A stretch of DNA of 64,000 bases from Dipetalonema caudispina (taxonomy: Eukaryota; Nematoda; Chromadorea; Rhabditida; Onchocercidae), in contig JABVXV010000012.1 in the NCBI GenBank assembly GCA_013365325.1, positions 1 to 64,000 on the forward strand, given 5' to 3'. Below, one piece after another: positions 39,853 through 52,875 of the stretch (positions are counted from its first letter, which is position 1; each line of letters begins with the position of its first letter). Both the position numbers and the translations under genes were made by a program. The notes beneath the pieces are model-generated. The model was not told where the DNA came from. It searched no databases and saw nothing but the letters and a program-made list of their open reading frames with translations.

Positions 39853-41488
39853 AATTGCTTCACTTCAAGAAGAAAGCGTTCCTAGTATTGACAAAATGGG
39901 CGTGAAATCTGAACTATTTTTAAATGTTTCTTTTTATTTCAGAAATGATATTTTCATCTGGGCGTAGGAGTGCATATGAACCATTCTCTTAAATTGGAAG
40001 TAATGTGGAAAAGATTGTCACGATCTCCTTAAGAAAGCAATCTAAAAGACCGATACTTAGATAATCAAAACTAATCACTGATGAAAGTGAAAGAAGAGAA
40101 ATACGATGAGATAGAAAGAACTACGAAAAGAACCGTACGATGTGTTCAAATAAAGAATGAAATTTAGTTCAAAGATCAAATAAGTTTTAAAAAAATGAAA
40201 TTAACTGTCGGATAATTGACTTATTAGTTACTACAAAACTTATCAATAAGCTAATTACAATTAAAATTCTATCTTGCTTGAAACAAAAATCACAAAATAA
40301 GCTGCTTCGGAACGGATACATACGATGTCATAGTTTATAAATGTAATAGCCTCCGCCATTCAACAATTTACTAATTTATTCGAAAAAAGCTATTAAAATA
40401 TGCTTGAAGATAAATTCACTAAGCTTATCAATAATATGGCATGGAACATGTCGGACTTCAGAGAATTCATTGATTGCATGGTTTGGCCTTACTAACAATA
40501 AAGTTTATGGTTTTATATGTGGGACTTGTAAGATGAAAGGATGGAAGAGAAAAAAGAAAGAGCGATTCCATCAAGCGATACAGGCATAGATGTTTGGTTG
40601 GATTATCATAATAGTTAAAAGAAATTGGGTGACACTAATGTACACAATACTGTCACCAATAATAGGAGACAAATGTTTACCAGCAAGTTATACATAAAAA
40701 AATAAAAAATTCATCCATTTACACCTTTACTCCTCCTACCATACCATATAAATATGAAGAATTTTTCGTAAATATGAATTACAAAAAAACGGGAAAAAAA
40801 TTATTTCACATCTAATAAGTTCATTCTACAATTACTGAAAACAGTCTTATCTTCTATCATTCTTTCTTGAGCAAACAAAAATTCTATAAACATTTTAGCC
40901 TTTCCAGTAATGTCATAGCAAGAAAAAAAGTGTAAGAGATTGCGATCTTACGAATATCAACTCATCTTTGCTATACTCTTTGAACTTAACCGTACAGCAA
41001 TGTACGCCAAATCATTCAGTCATCTTCCATGTTTATCTTTTTTTTTTCTTTTTTTGGTGAACTGATAAAAGATTTCAAGACTTATCAACATTTTTGTTAA
41101 ATGCAATTCATTTTCAAAACAACAATCTTCTACGTCAGATATCACAATGTGCAATACGTAAGTTTGTAGCTTATTATGCTGATGGACAGTCGATCAGTCA
41201 AGATAGATTTCCGAGGTTGTTCATTCACTATAATGTATTACATACTTGAGTATTTACCAGTTATTTTCATGTTGATGTTTCTCAAAAGAAAAAAAAAATG
41301 CACAAAATTTTTATGTTAAAATTTCACAACCAAAACAATTAACACAAACAAAATGAAGTAGCCAATGAACAAAGCGTATGATAATCATTTGACACACTAA
41401 TACATCTCCTCCCAGTATCACTTTAATCAATAACTGAAATTGACACTATCACTTTTTAGCATTACCCATATCTTTTTTTCAGCAATTT
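39853..41488. other. Intergenic spacer between the two degenerin genes
   Basis: About 1.6 kb, AT-rich, with no exon chain visible. It should contain the promoter of degenerin A (minus strand) and the 3' UTR of degenerin B. A 61-codon + frame at 40404-40589 has no supporting context. Confidence 0.55.
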
Positions 41489-44400
41489 TTAGATTGTATT
41501 CTTCAGATGATTCACTCTTTTCTTCTGCCCAATTCGTGCCGTTTCATCACAACTTCGCCTCGAATGCTGCAACTCATCTGCATAATTTTATTTTTTATAT
41601 TTAGGGAAAACATAAAAAAAAAGAAATAAAAAGATTTCGACGTTTAAATTTGAATTTAGGAAGAATGTGAAGCGGGAAATTTCGATTTATATGGAATGTA
41701 AAGCCTTACAGCAGCTATATTGATTACTGTTGTAAGGCACTGCTCACGATCACGTTCTTTTTGACGTTTGTGGAACATATATTCACGACGTCGACTAGAA
41801 AATGCGATCCAACCTAGCTTGGATAAAAATATGACTAATTCAATGATTGTTATCACACTTGCTCCAAAGAATAATCCCATATTTCCTCCAATATTACCTA
41901 AAATTTAAATTCCAACATCCTGTTAAAATATTTGCAACAAACGGTTTTCTCATACTGTATATATCTCTTATTTAGGATTTTCCCTCAATGTTGATGTAAT
42001 CATACTACGATTATTTGATGTCAAAGTTTTTACTCAATACGTCCACCAGTGACGTTGACTGCATCTGTTCATTCAATAAATATGACATTTCGCGATAAAA
42101 AATATTCACCACAGCAAAATTTTCCCTGTAAAAGTTTCAATACAAATTACTTTTTTTTGATGAATCGGAAAAAATCAATGAACTAATGAATTATACAAAG
42201 GTTAAGGATTATGAGGGAAAAGTTATAATTATAAATCATACTTGATATGCCTCTGAGTCCAACTGTTGTTAATATTTGTCAGCCAATCCATAGCACTTTC
42301 AGAAAATCCATATCCGTAAGTTATCGATGCCTTATATTCATGAGTTACGCAGGACGTTGGACAGATATTGTCTGCGCATTCAGGGCCATTGATACTGTTT
42401 GTCCGATCAGCAACTGAATTTGTTAAGATCTGATTTCCGGATTAAGAAGAAATGAAAAATTTTCAAGTATAACGATTTTCAAAAAATTCTTACTTAACCC
42501 AATGAAAAAAAGTAGCTATATGAATAACCTTGAAGCATGAATGCATGCAGTTCACTTGGTGTGCAGGTATTCAGATGAGCTAAAAATACTTAATATAAAT
42601 TGAGGACGTATTCAAAATTGAGCGAAAATTTAAAATTAGAAAAGAAATGAATGAAAACTGAACATTTCAATGTCTAACCATCACCAACGCTGTATAATAG
42701 TGGAGTGCAATTAATTCTTTGTTCATAATATACCTAAATAAATCAATGAAATTTGGCATTATCGTTACAAAATTAAGCATATTATACGACTTTTGAAGGA
42801 AATAAATATAGATTGATAAAAAAAAAAATGAAAACAAAATGTACTTGTTGACAAAGCGATGCGCAGTTTTTAGCTGTGTATGGTAAACGAAATGATCGTT
42901 GAGGCGATTTCAATGGCCAAGTATCCGTACAATTTCCCCAGTTATCAGGAGTGAGGAAATGAAACTAAAACAATATTTGCTAGAACTTTTGCGCACAATG
43001 AAGATTCTAAAGCATATCTTGAAACCATTATGTGCTGAATATTTTAATAACACTTGTTTTAATTACTACAAACAATTAAATATTGAAATTTAATTCTTAG
43101 GAAAAGCATACAGTTTCTAAATTCAATGCAATATATGCACGATAAGCAGGTGAGACCGAAAGGCCTTCTGTATATGAATATGCTAATTCATTTTCACTTC
43201 GGACGTATAATCGAAATCCATCTTCTAGATTATTAGAAAAAATTGGTAGGATATTCCCTAAAAATTGGATATTTTTTATATGCACAAAGAACTTATAATG
43301 ATACAAAAGGTAACTAAATTTGAAAAAATTTCAGCTCACTTCGTGAATCTGTACTTTTTTATAAACATTCGAGTTAAAATTTAAAGTAACCTTCTTCAGT
43401 ATAATTAACAGCGATAGTATCGTTTATTCCAGCATCTAATATCAGTTGCAATCTAAACATTACCCAACAGTTAAATCTACACAAAATCATGAATTTGCTC
43501 AATAATCTTTTAAAATACAAAAGTAATAAGCGCTGTTTGCTACCTTATCGTTCTATTAATTATTCTATATGACATTTTCTAAGGAACTTTATAATTTTGA
43601 ATAAGCAAAGGATGATCAGTTATTCAAATTGTACCGCTAATTGTATAATTAGCCTATCCTAGCTTCTTTCACCAAAATTTAAGCATTACCAATTTCTTTT
43701 TTAATTCCTCTTGAATTTCAATTCTACTGCATTCCGCAAAAAGTGGACATACCCATTGAAAATGCCTGGTTGAGTTTGATTTAATTTCATGTCATCGATT
43801 GAAAATACAAAGCATGAACCGAGATCAGTGAGCACTTTTCGTGACACTGCACAGCAGTCTAACTTGGTACCACCCACAGAACAAACTTTAAGCATTTCAT
43901 GACAAGCAAATCTGAATTTAATTAGTGAATTTCATGTGACAGAACGTTGAAAAAGCAAATTCTGCATTTTAAATGCAATATATGCGGTTCAGCGAGTTTG
44001 CATTAATTTATTTATGAAAATATTTTTGTATAGAAGATATTGAACATATCCAATAAGCTCGTGTTTTTTCACTTTTTTAGTGAAAGATTGATATGATAAA
44101 AATGTTTGTTTTCGGCACTTCCTTATTCATGATTAGGGTTGTAAGCACTAAGTAAATGCACTGCTTGTGATACTTTACCAATCAGTACAATCAAATCAGG
44201 AAACTTCCGTTTTGATTTGCTACATTTGGTTGTCATCGATTAGTTCTTCTTATCGTATTTTCCGAATGTTACACGTTTGACTTCGAATTTCTTGCGATGG
44301 ATTTATAGAATTTGGAATAAAACGTTAAAGGTGAAGTTTTTGTCAGACGTAACTGTTATCAACAAAACAATATTTGGAAATCAGTGACGACTAACACTTA

Positions 44401-45664
44401 TGACAACAAATAATTTCTTAATGAATATGGTGAAAATTTATGAAACGATTTAATGCTTCTCATTCACATATTTCATATTTATGGTATTTATGCTGCAAAT
44501 AACTAAAAGAAAAAAAGAAATTTGCCCTTCCCGATAATTAAATTCTCTAAAAATCAAATCAAAAATTAATACCCAGCTCGTGCGAAGAAATTCTCGATAT
44601 TGAATGGATACTCTGTAAAAATGCTTTGAAAATATTCATATGCTTGTCGTCCTCGTTCAATTGTATCACTGTTGGCATGTAAATATAAATCTTCTACCTC
44701 ACTGTAAGCCATTGTCATGTAGCGCAATAAGTCACCAGTGAAATAGCCAGCACCACTACTGGATTTATTCAAATCTGCATTTAATAAAATTCACATTTCA
44801 TTTCTAATTGATTAAAATTTATATTTACAGCTTACTGTAAATCTTAAAGTACACGATAATCTCAAAAACTCTAACTATATTTGATTAGAGATTCTATTTA
44901 TATTTGTCTGTACGTGTGGGGTTTTTACTTGCTAGATATCAATTGATCCATAGAAACAATTGAAGCAGTTTAAAATTTGGTTAAAGTGAATAGAAATTTT
45001 AATCTGCTATATAAAATCTCAAAGAGAAAACGAATTCTACTCCTGCATTTCTCCACGATAATCACACCTAGTCCTCGCAAAAAACAGTATGTTATAGCAT
45101 TGAATATAATCATTAAAAAGAACTTAAAGAATTATAATATCTGAATTGATTTAGAAATAGCTCACACTGAACATAATTTTTGGTGATTGGGTTATAGTTG
45201 CATACAGTTACTGCAGGTAGAGGAAGCACTTCAGCGTGGACAAAGGTGACAGATGTTGCGGTTGGATGCGATATGAAATATGCTATCAATATGTTTATTT
45301 GAACTGATAAGAAAATTGCAGCAGAAGACATGACCGAACACCAAAATATCTTTCCATATCCTTTTCCTTTGTAAAGTCGTAGTGGACCATGTAGTGTTGT
45401 ACTGTCTATAACTGTTTCCTACAAGACAAGTGTTATGCAAGTTTCTGTAACTTAGTCTAAATTTTTTCCTCTTTTTTCCATAATTGTCATACAACTGATA
45501 TCAGGATGAAATGGCTTACATGAAAAATGTTTTGTTTCTTGTTCGATAGAATCTACTCCACTAGCATTTGCAATGCGTCGTAATTGTTCCACTGGTAATT
45601 CAACAAATTTTCCACCAATTAAACGTGCTTGGAAGCGGTACGGTTCGTTCGTAATAGTGCTCAT
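41489..45664 (-). CDS. DEG/ENaC (degenerin) sodium channel subunit B, 13 exons
   Basis: Exons in transcript order: 45664-45520, 45411-45166, 44774-44573, 43911-43753, 43452-43391, 43257-43112, 42964-42845, 42733-42679, 42579-42529, 42413-42242, 42125-42034, 41897-41748, 41577-41489 (1689 nt, 562 aa), all phase-consistent. Landmarks: STTLHGP with His56-Gly57; TM1 near 70-92; LPLPAVTVCNYNP; FFARAGFACHEM; EDGFRLYVRSENE; cysteine-rich knuckle with NCASLCQQ, INCTPLLYS, CADNICPTSC; AVVNIFYREMSYLLNEQ; TM2 IGGNMGLFFGASVITIIELV with the G-x-S filter (495-497) and Ser484 at the 'd' position. Compared with subunit A the first extracellular segment is longer. If the GTGAGC donor at 41747 is not used, the frame reads on to a TAA near 41656, giving a different tail. 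Head-to-tail arrangement and shared intron positions with A indicate tandem duplication. Confidence 0.92.
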
Positions 45665-46734
45665 ACTGCTTGCCTGATGGATAAGTCGAGTTTTGATAGT
45701 TACCTTGGATGTTCATTTAAAACTTGCTAAGATTGGAATCAAAAAAAAAAAGGAGAAAATTCCCTCAAATTGCCGTATAAGCATAAATGAAAATAAAATC
45801 CACCTAGAATTGAACTGAATTAAAACAATCTTCTGCAGCTTCAACTTCCAGTTGCATTAATCTAACTAGTATTTAAACAAAGTTATTCCAACATTCAAAA
45901 TACATTATAAGTCTGCCAACATGAACTACTGCTTCTATTTTACGATAAATTTGATCAGATTTGCAGGACTTAAGTAGACGATCAATGCAAACAAATAATG
46001 AAAAAGTGGAATAAATGGCATCACAAGCAGTTTTAATTCAACTCTGATATTCATTTATGTTTATAGAAATATCTATTGCAAACAGTTTTTTGTGTTTGCA
46101 GGTGCTTGCTGTTGCAGCATATAGCGTTGTTGCTCAACTAGCGAAAAATACAAAGTATGTTTGTTTAAATCCTTTCAATTTCTGAAAGGAAAAAAAGGAA
46201 AAACTATTTTGATGCTTTTTCAACTCCTTACGTGAATCGATGAAACAGCCCAGGATTGGTCATATTGAGGCGAATGTTTCACCTCAAATTGCTTTCAAAA
46301 TTAAATTAAAAATATCTTTTTCATTTGATTTAAATAACGTTTCAAATGTTTCAAAGATTTTAAAACAATTGTAATTTGCACATTTTTCTCTTTCTTCAAT
46401 CTTAAAGTCCCAGCATCTCACAGTTCAAAGACACCATACCCAAAAAAATCTTTTTAGCAAATTATCAACTTTAACACTACTTTTTGACGATGTAACTTTC
46501 AAAAACAGTTGATATAAGTCTCAACCTAATATGCAACTGTCGATGTTTCTTTTTGATTAAGACAAGTGAATTTATTTAAAAAAAAAAAGGAAATCACAAA
46601 TATTGAATATTAATAGTAGAACTACAAAGTATAAAACAAATTTTTGTACAAGCAAAAGGATGATGTCTTGCACTTCATTCATTTATTCATTCATAGTACT
46701 AAATTATTCACAGTACGATATAATGAGCAGTTGT
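45665..46734. other. Intergenic between degenerin B and rop-1
   Basis: AT-rich, no supported gene. It holds the presumed promoter of degenerin B and the rop-1 3' UTR with a poly(A) signal. A short + strand exon-like piece near 46100-46155 (acceptor TTTGCAG, then VLAVAAYSVVAQLAKN) is too short to call. Confidence 0.5.
46682..46687 (-). promoter_or_regulatory. Poly(A) signal AATAAA for rop-1
   Basis: TTTATT on + (AATAAA on the gene strand), 48 nt beyond the rop-1 stop codon, is suitably placed for 3' end formation. Confidence 0.6.
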
Positions 46735-47584
46735 TTAAAAGTTAACAACAAAATTATGAATAATTTGAGGAACTGATGGATTCATACCACAAATAACCAA
46801 CATATTTGGGTCATTGGGATTAGCCAGGGATCCTGATTTATCGGTCATTCCTACCACAATCAATTTTGCATTTGGTACACCCATTTGCTGACGATACAAT
46901 TCAATAGCATCCGATGGTTTCATCTTAAAATAAAGTTTACATTCCCTAATTGATTGGTCGTGAAGGTTCTATCGATCTGCTGATACTTTTACGACTCTGA
47001 TATATAATATGTGTGTATTAAATGAAGATAGGAGAAATGAATGAAGAATAACTTCTCTTGTAATTCAAAAAATCTTAACTAACGCAAACTTTAAAGATTA
47101 AAACAACTTACTGATAATAACACTTATTATAATATATTTTATTCGAAACCAAAACATTCATATTTTTGAGTTTTTCTATTCTATGACATTTGAATTAAAA
47201 AAAGAAAAAAAAATTATGCACAATGCAATTAATTATCTTAGTAATGGAGGAATTTTTACCTGTTTGATTAAATCTGATTTTATATAAATTGACACGAAGA
47301 AGAAGAAGATAAGGAAAAGAAACTAACAGATTTAACTGAGACATCATTATCCGTTAAAACAATGAAAACATCCACATATACTGCATGCTCAATAGCCCAA
47401 AGCATTGGTAAGGCACAATCTGTTTTGCCATATCTCAACTTCTTGGCAGCTGCCAAGTATTCACCTAAGCTCATAAATCTGTTCCATTCCAGAAGCATCA
47501 AAAAATCGGAAAAAGCCAATGGGATTACCTGAATGATTATGAATTTAATTAGCTTTTAAAACTGTAATTTTACGATAACTCTTA

Positions 47585-47624
<40 letters not shown>

Positions 47625-50600
47625 AAAGAAAAACAAAGTTTTCGCATCATAAATTCCAACTAACTAACATTCATTTCGCAATGAATGAATGTCATTGACA
47701 GCGTGGCTGCTACCTGACTACAAGCTAACGTCGTACCTTCCACAAAACTATCCATGCTATCTACAATTATAGCTACTTAAGTTGATTGATAATCAAAAAT
47801 GTTCACTTTTGATGTATTGTTTACTGCAGAAAATTTGATTTATTTTATTTCAGTTTAACATTTCTAGAAAGTATTTCGAAAAACGAAATAGCGAACCCGA
47901 AATATCTACTGCTATAAGATATTTTCTGTTGGTCATCTCAACAGTATTCAAGCAACTGTAAAATGCGTAATCCAACGCTTTTTGTACCAATTTAACCGGC
48001 TTCCATATTCGATTCTTTTTCATTCCATGACCATGTTCATAATTCGTTTTAGCAAGCAATATTGTAAGTGGATGAAATCGTTCTTGTCTCAACTTTTCAA
48101 TATCAGTCAGTCTTCTGATAACCAAAGATACTGGATCATCACTAAAACGGCTCTCATTGTCACTGACAGATTTCATTTTCTGTTCGTACTTGCCTATTAA
48201 ATATGTTCAAATTTCATCGTTCGCTGCATGAATTTACATACTCTGAATCAAAAAATATGACGCAAAATTATTGGTCAAATTGAATATTCTCCGCATAATT
48301 ACTTTGTAAAGTTCGTATAATTTTCGTAATCGTTGTAGAAAAACGATGATATATCGTTCAATATGCCACTGAGATAATTGAAACTGAAATTGCAAATGTT
48401 TCATAAAAATCAGAGCAATATCTTCTAACTTTATCATTTGTTATCTTGCTCGAATTTCGTAGTTGACGATTTAAAGTTCCAGAAGAAATGTTAAGTTGAA
48501 ATTTGAAAATTTTGAAATGCAAATCAAGTGATTAGAAATCGGTAAGAAATTAAATGACAAAAGTTCTCACACACTGGGATCTTCTTCAAAAAGGTCAACG
48601 CCGCTCATTTTGCCCATGCTTTTTAATATTGTACGCAATGACATCCTTCTCAATAAAGCACCCCAAACTTCCTTAGAATTGAGAAATTTCTGCGGAACCT
48701 GTTCTTTTTCAAAACCTTAAGACGAGAGCAGTTCATATGGCAATTCTTGCAACTTTTGCTTAGCACAGGTTTACTATTAATTTCTCCCTACCCAATTCTT
48801 CTCTTTTTTGCTATTTACTAACTTTAGAAGTAGTAATTGTTACTATTATTCCAGTTCTCATTTTTTGAACAGAATAGATGTTTCGCCAAAAAAAAAATTT
48901 GTAAATTTCAGGATGGCACCATTCAGGCTTAACTCAGTCGTCGTCATACAAAACATTGAGACGGTGATATATCATATATTTCTCTGCTTCTCGTAATTAG
49001 AAAAGTAACAAATGTAGCTTAATTAAAAAAAATGGGACATATATTCACTGTAGAAAAGCGAACAATTCAGCCTGATAAACTCGAAAGAATCGGTTCAGTA
49101 GAACGAATATAAAAACTTACCGTACTGAAGGATGAGGGCAACGGCTTCCTTCACATTTTCAAATTTTAAGTTCTGAAGTCGATCAAAAGCATCAATATAT
49201 GCAGTTGCATCTATGATTGGATTAGCTGTCCCTTCAATGCCTGCAGAAACTTTTCTCTCTTCAGCTTTTTTCAAATTTAGCTCTTCTAAATTTTGTCGTA
49301 CTCGTTCCACTTCTTTTGGATCTAAACGGCCTCTTTTGGACTGTCTTTTCGGTGATAATTCTTGTCGTCGTTTCCTCTCCTTTTCTTCCTTTTCACTACC
49401 TAAGATATTTAAGGTATGAGTTATTTTCAGTACTTAGATTAGTCAGGAAAACAAACAACAGTTAATATGAAACAAAATTTATACAATATTTCTAACTCCA
49501 AAAATTAATGCGAACAATGCTTTTTTAGGCTCATGCAGCTATGATAACAAATTTTTTCTTACAATTTAAACATTAATCTCAGCTGGGAAGCACTTAATTA
49601 AATATTCGATAAAAATACATTAAACACTGGGAATACTCAGTACAGAATTATGCTACTTTCTATCCTGCTGGCAATTTTTTCCCGCATATCAGCTTTAATT
49701 AGTCAATCGATCTTGAATCTTTTATCCATCTTAACAAAGAGCTGATTCAACGACAAATAATGAAGAAAGGAACATATTCAAGAGTTCATATGGTCCCTAC
49801 TCAAAATAATATGTTACTTTTATGCAAAATACTGTCAAGTGAGTCAAAAGATAATGACTACCTTTGCGACCTTTGGTAACATGCTTGAAAATTTCTTCAT
49901 ATTCCTTTTGATGTTGCCAGTAGTTATGTTCTGGCGGAAAACTTTGTTTCGGATGAATGTGACTCAGACAGAACAGATCACGATGCGTATAGTTGACACG
50001 ATGACGATACTTGGTGACAATGACTGCAAGACGATTTGGCGTATGATTGTAATACCTTAAAACATATTGTCAATGTATGTATGCAATGATTCTTATACAT
50101 ATATTTATAAATTTGTTTTCAGAAATATAACTAGGAGGTCATAGAATTTGCTTAGCATTACCAAAATGTGCTGAATGATATATGTGAAGAAAAGCAAAGG
50201 TGGTCAAATAAAAATAATTCACAAATGCCATTAATATAGAGGAAGATTGTTTTTGAATGATAAAAGCAAGCGAAAAAGGGAAGATGACAGAATGCAAAGG
50301 TTGAAAAGTGCCAGGAATGGTGAAATATGATCCATTCAAGCATGTTCATAATATAGAAGCTATGAGAAATAAAACAAAAACCATTTGACAACAGTTGCAC
50401 GCAACGCACGTCCCCAACCGTTAGAATCTTTCTTAAGTCCACTTTGCTTTGATACCACTTTACAATAGTTGATAAACGTGAATAAATGAGTGGGCGTAAC
50501 GCATACCTGTAAATATCTTCAGTAAGTAGCATCTTTCCGATACATACTTCAATTCCCATCTCATCTCATCTCTACCGAATACTTCACTTTGTGGTTAGTC

Positions 50601-51927
50601 AACTATTGATTATCGTTTTATGAGAAATGATAAGCATTCAGGTTCCTATACTCGTTTGTTAACAGTTATTTACCATATCATTCTGTATATTAAGGGGTTG
50701 CTTATCTGTAGCTGTGGTTAAAAAACTACACGCATTGAACGGAGAAGTCGTTATTGAACAATGTGAAGCTTTGGTAATTAGCTAATTTAACGGATAGCGA
50801 ATATTATCTTTTGCTATTTCAAAATAAGCAGTGATTCTTTACTAAGAATATGGCTAGTATATAATTTAGAAATACTGGAAAATTGAAATTCCGTCACTTT
50901 CCTTTGTTGGATATTTTTTTTTGTAATCTTTTTTAAAAATTCTGATCGAACGACCTTTATAATAATAATATGCTTAGTAACGCCGACCACTCAATGTGCA
51001 TAAAAAGTACTAAAAATATGTTAAAATGCCTAGTTAATCCAAATTCCACTTAAAAATCTATTCGGCTTAATCAAATTATCAAACGAGAGCCAACCTTGTG
51101 CACAGCAAAAAGGGCTGATTTCTGGAGACATCCTTGGTAACTCTTTTCCATAACCGGTCTAATGTCTCGGCAAACAGCATCCGGTAATAGTTTTTCTCGT
51201 TCTTCCGTAGTGTTCCATGGTAACTTCTTCTTGCTTTGAGTATCGAGAACCTAATTCAAAAAATGCTCCCAATGTTTCACCAGTTTTGATCTTTCGTATA
51301 TGCTAAGCATAGAATTTTGGAAAAGAATTTATTTGCAGATACAACAAACCTTATAACGTGCGCACAGTGCTAAAGCCATCAACAACGGTTCTTTTTTCGG
51401 AGCATGATTTGATTCCGAAATTTCCAAAATTTGTCGCAAAATCATCAACCCTCTACCTACAACAAAACATAACAAAGTGATATGAGATCCTGAAGTTCTT
51501 ACCAAGTAAAATGTAAATGATGAGACAATAAATATAATAAATACAAACAAACACAAGATGGAATACTGTTTCGTAAAATATTCTCTAATGATTTACAACA
51601 CGTTGGCGGTAGTATTATTAGTACTAACTTGAACCTCTCTCTTGAACTATTTAAAAAAAGAAAAACTTCACAGAATAAACTACCTGATTGAATAATACGG
51701 CATAAACTGGGGACTAAAATGCATGGGAATTCGTTTTGCCTTGCGAAATAGACACCGTCAGAATTGCCAAATATCAGAAAACGACGAACAAACTCTTCAT
51801 CACTCTTCCATGTTGCAAAAAATTGACTTCTAGCAATGTCAATATTTGTCATTAGCTGAAATGCATATCGTAACCATTTAAAATTCTGGGAAGCGATGCA
51901 TGGTAAATTTAATTCTTCGGGTAACAT
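46735..51927 (-). CDS. rop-1: Ro60 / TROVE-domain RNA-binding protein, 11 coding exons
   Basis: The Ro autoantigen orthologue: a HEAT-repeat ring that binds Y RNAs and misfolded small RNAs, used in RNA quality control and stress survival. Exons in transcript order: 51927-51684, 51456-51350, 51250-51095, 50506-50382, 50055-49862, 49399-49121, 48715-48573, 48188-47897, 47760-47669, 47528-47328, 46923-46735 (2022 nt, 673 aa). Family landmarks: FVRRFLIFGNSDGVYF; KKEPLLMALALCARYK; TPTHLFTFINY; NGWGRALRATVVKWY; LAVIVTKYRHRVNYTHRDL; LNSKEVWGALLRRMSL; HPLTILLAKTNYEHGHGM; ALDYAFYSCLNTVE; and the vWFA half with the MIDAS DxSxS (Asp511-Ser513-Ser515), Thr580 and Asp604. It is longer than human Ro60 (538 aa) owing to a roughly 35-residue segment in the 51095-51250 exon and a highly basic insertion in the 49121-49399 exon. 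The acceptor at 48188 could alternatively be 48179. The start is the first Met in the first recognisable exon; that exon may begin at 51940 with UTR. Confidence 0.93.
47586..47623. repeat. Poly-A tract
   Basis: About 38 consecutive As within the rop-1 intron between the exons at 47760-47669 and 47528-47328 (poly-T on the gene strand, upstream of the acceptor). Confidence 0.95.
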
Positions 51928-52765
51928 AGAACTAGTCCATCTGTAAAACAAAAAAAAAACCATATTTTTGTAATTTGTCTGATAAAGGTTTAGTAAAAAA
52001 CCGTTGAGAAAGTTATTGTAATAGGACTAGCGAACAGATTATTCACTTTTTCCGGATCTTAACTTACTTTCTCTTAATATTATTGCTAGAAATGTTACTA
52101 TCCCACAATATTCTCACTTGCTTCAAAAACGGTACCCACCAACTTAAAAAGTTTGCACAACATTTCGGGCATTCAGATTATCAGGATTAACAAATAGCTA
52201 AATGTTTCTAGAGCAAGATATAATTCTCTGATTATATTAGTGCTAGTTCGTTAAACAACTGTACAAAAAGACGGCTGCACAGCAAGTTGAAAAACAGTAG
52301 AAACCAAATGAAACGGTTTCGATTTCCCCAGAATACCAAAAGCCAGGAATTCACTGCTTTCCTAAATGTTTCTGTAACTAAGGTTCCATCCAAATTCCGA
52401 TTTCATCTAGATAAGACTGGAAATTTTTATTTATGAATGGATGAGTCAATCAATTTGCAGTAACCATAAATATTTGAAAATATATACGGCTTCTAGTAGA
52501 ATGACTTCAACAATTAACAGTGACCCATGATTCATTCATCAGGACGGTGTTCTAGCTGTTACTTAGGTAAGACTTCTGCGGTATACTTTTATCAAATTTA
52601 TTAAGCAGTGATTCCGGCAACATGATTATGGCAATATTAAATACTTGTATTCGACTTCGGGAAGTTCAGCGTCTCAAGTACGCGTGTAGAATTTCTCCGA
52701 TGACGTAGAAAAACCAATTTATTAGTTTCCAAATAAATAGTATGTGATTAAATTGTAATTGTACC

Positions 52766-52863
52766 TGAGTTTGCTGTTCTAAATTATGCACCGCATACGC
52801 AATACTCAAACGATATCGCAGATCATCCGGATGACTGGATGAAAGATATTCCACTATGTTCAT
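52766..52863 (-). CDS. Short exon-like frame upstream of rop-1
   Basis: An ATG at 52863 opens a protein-like frame (MNIVEYLSSSHPDDLRYRLS, then IAYAVHNLEQQTQ) ending at a GTACAA donor in phase 0. Joined to the rop-1 exon acceptor at 51940 it meets a stop after two codons, so it is not a simple N-terminal extension. Using the internal acceptor before NFKWLRY it would join in frame and give an alternative rop-1 N-terminus. It could also be the first exon of a separate small gene. I do not recognise the sequence family. Confidence 0.35.
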
Positions 52864-52875
52864 GATGAAGTGTTT

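Noticed and set aside
48808..49419. + strand open frames opposite the rop-1 exons
   Set aside because: They are antisense shadows of the minus-strand coding exons.
50158..50559. 133-codon minus-strand open frame (starts MGIEVCIGKM)
   Set aside because: It overlaps the real rop-1 exon 50506-50382 in a different frame; only the frame reading TPTHLFTFINY matches Ro60 and joins in phase.
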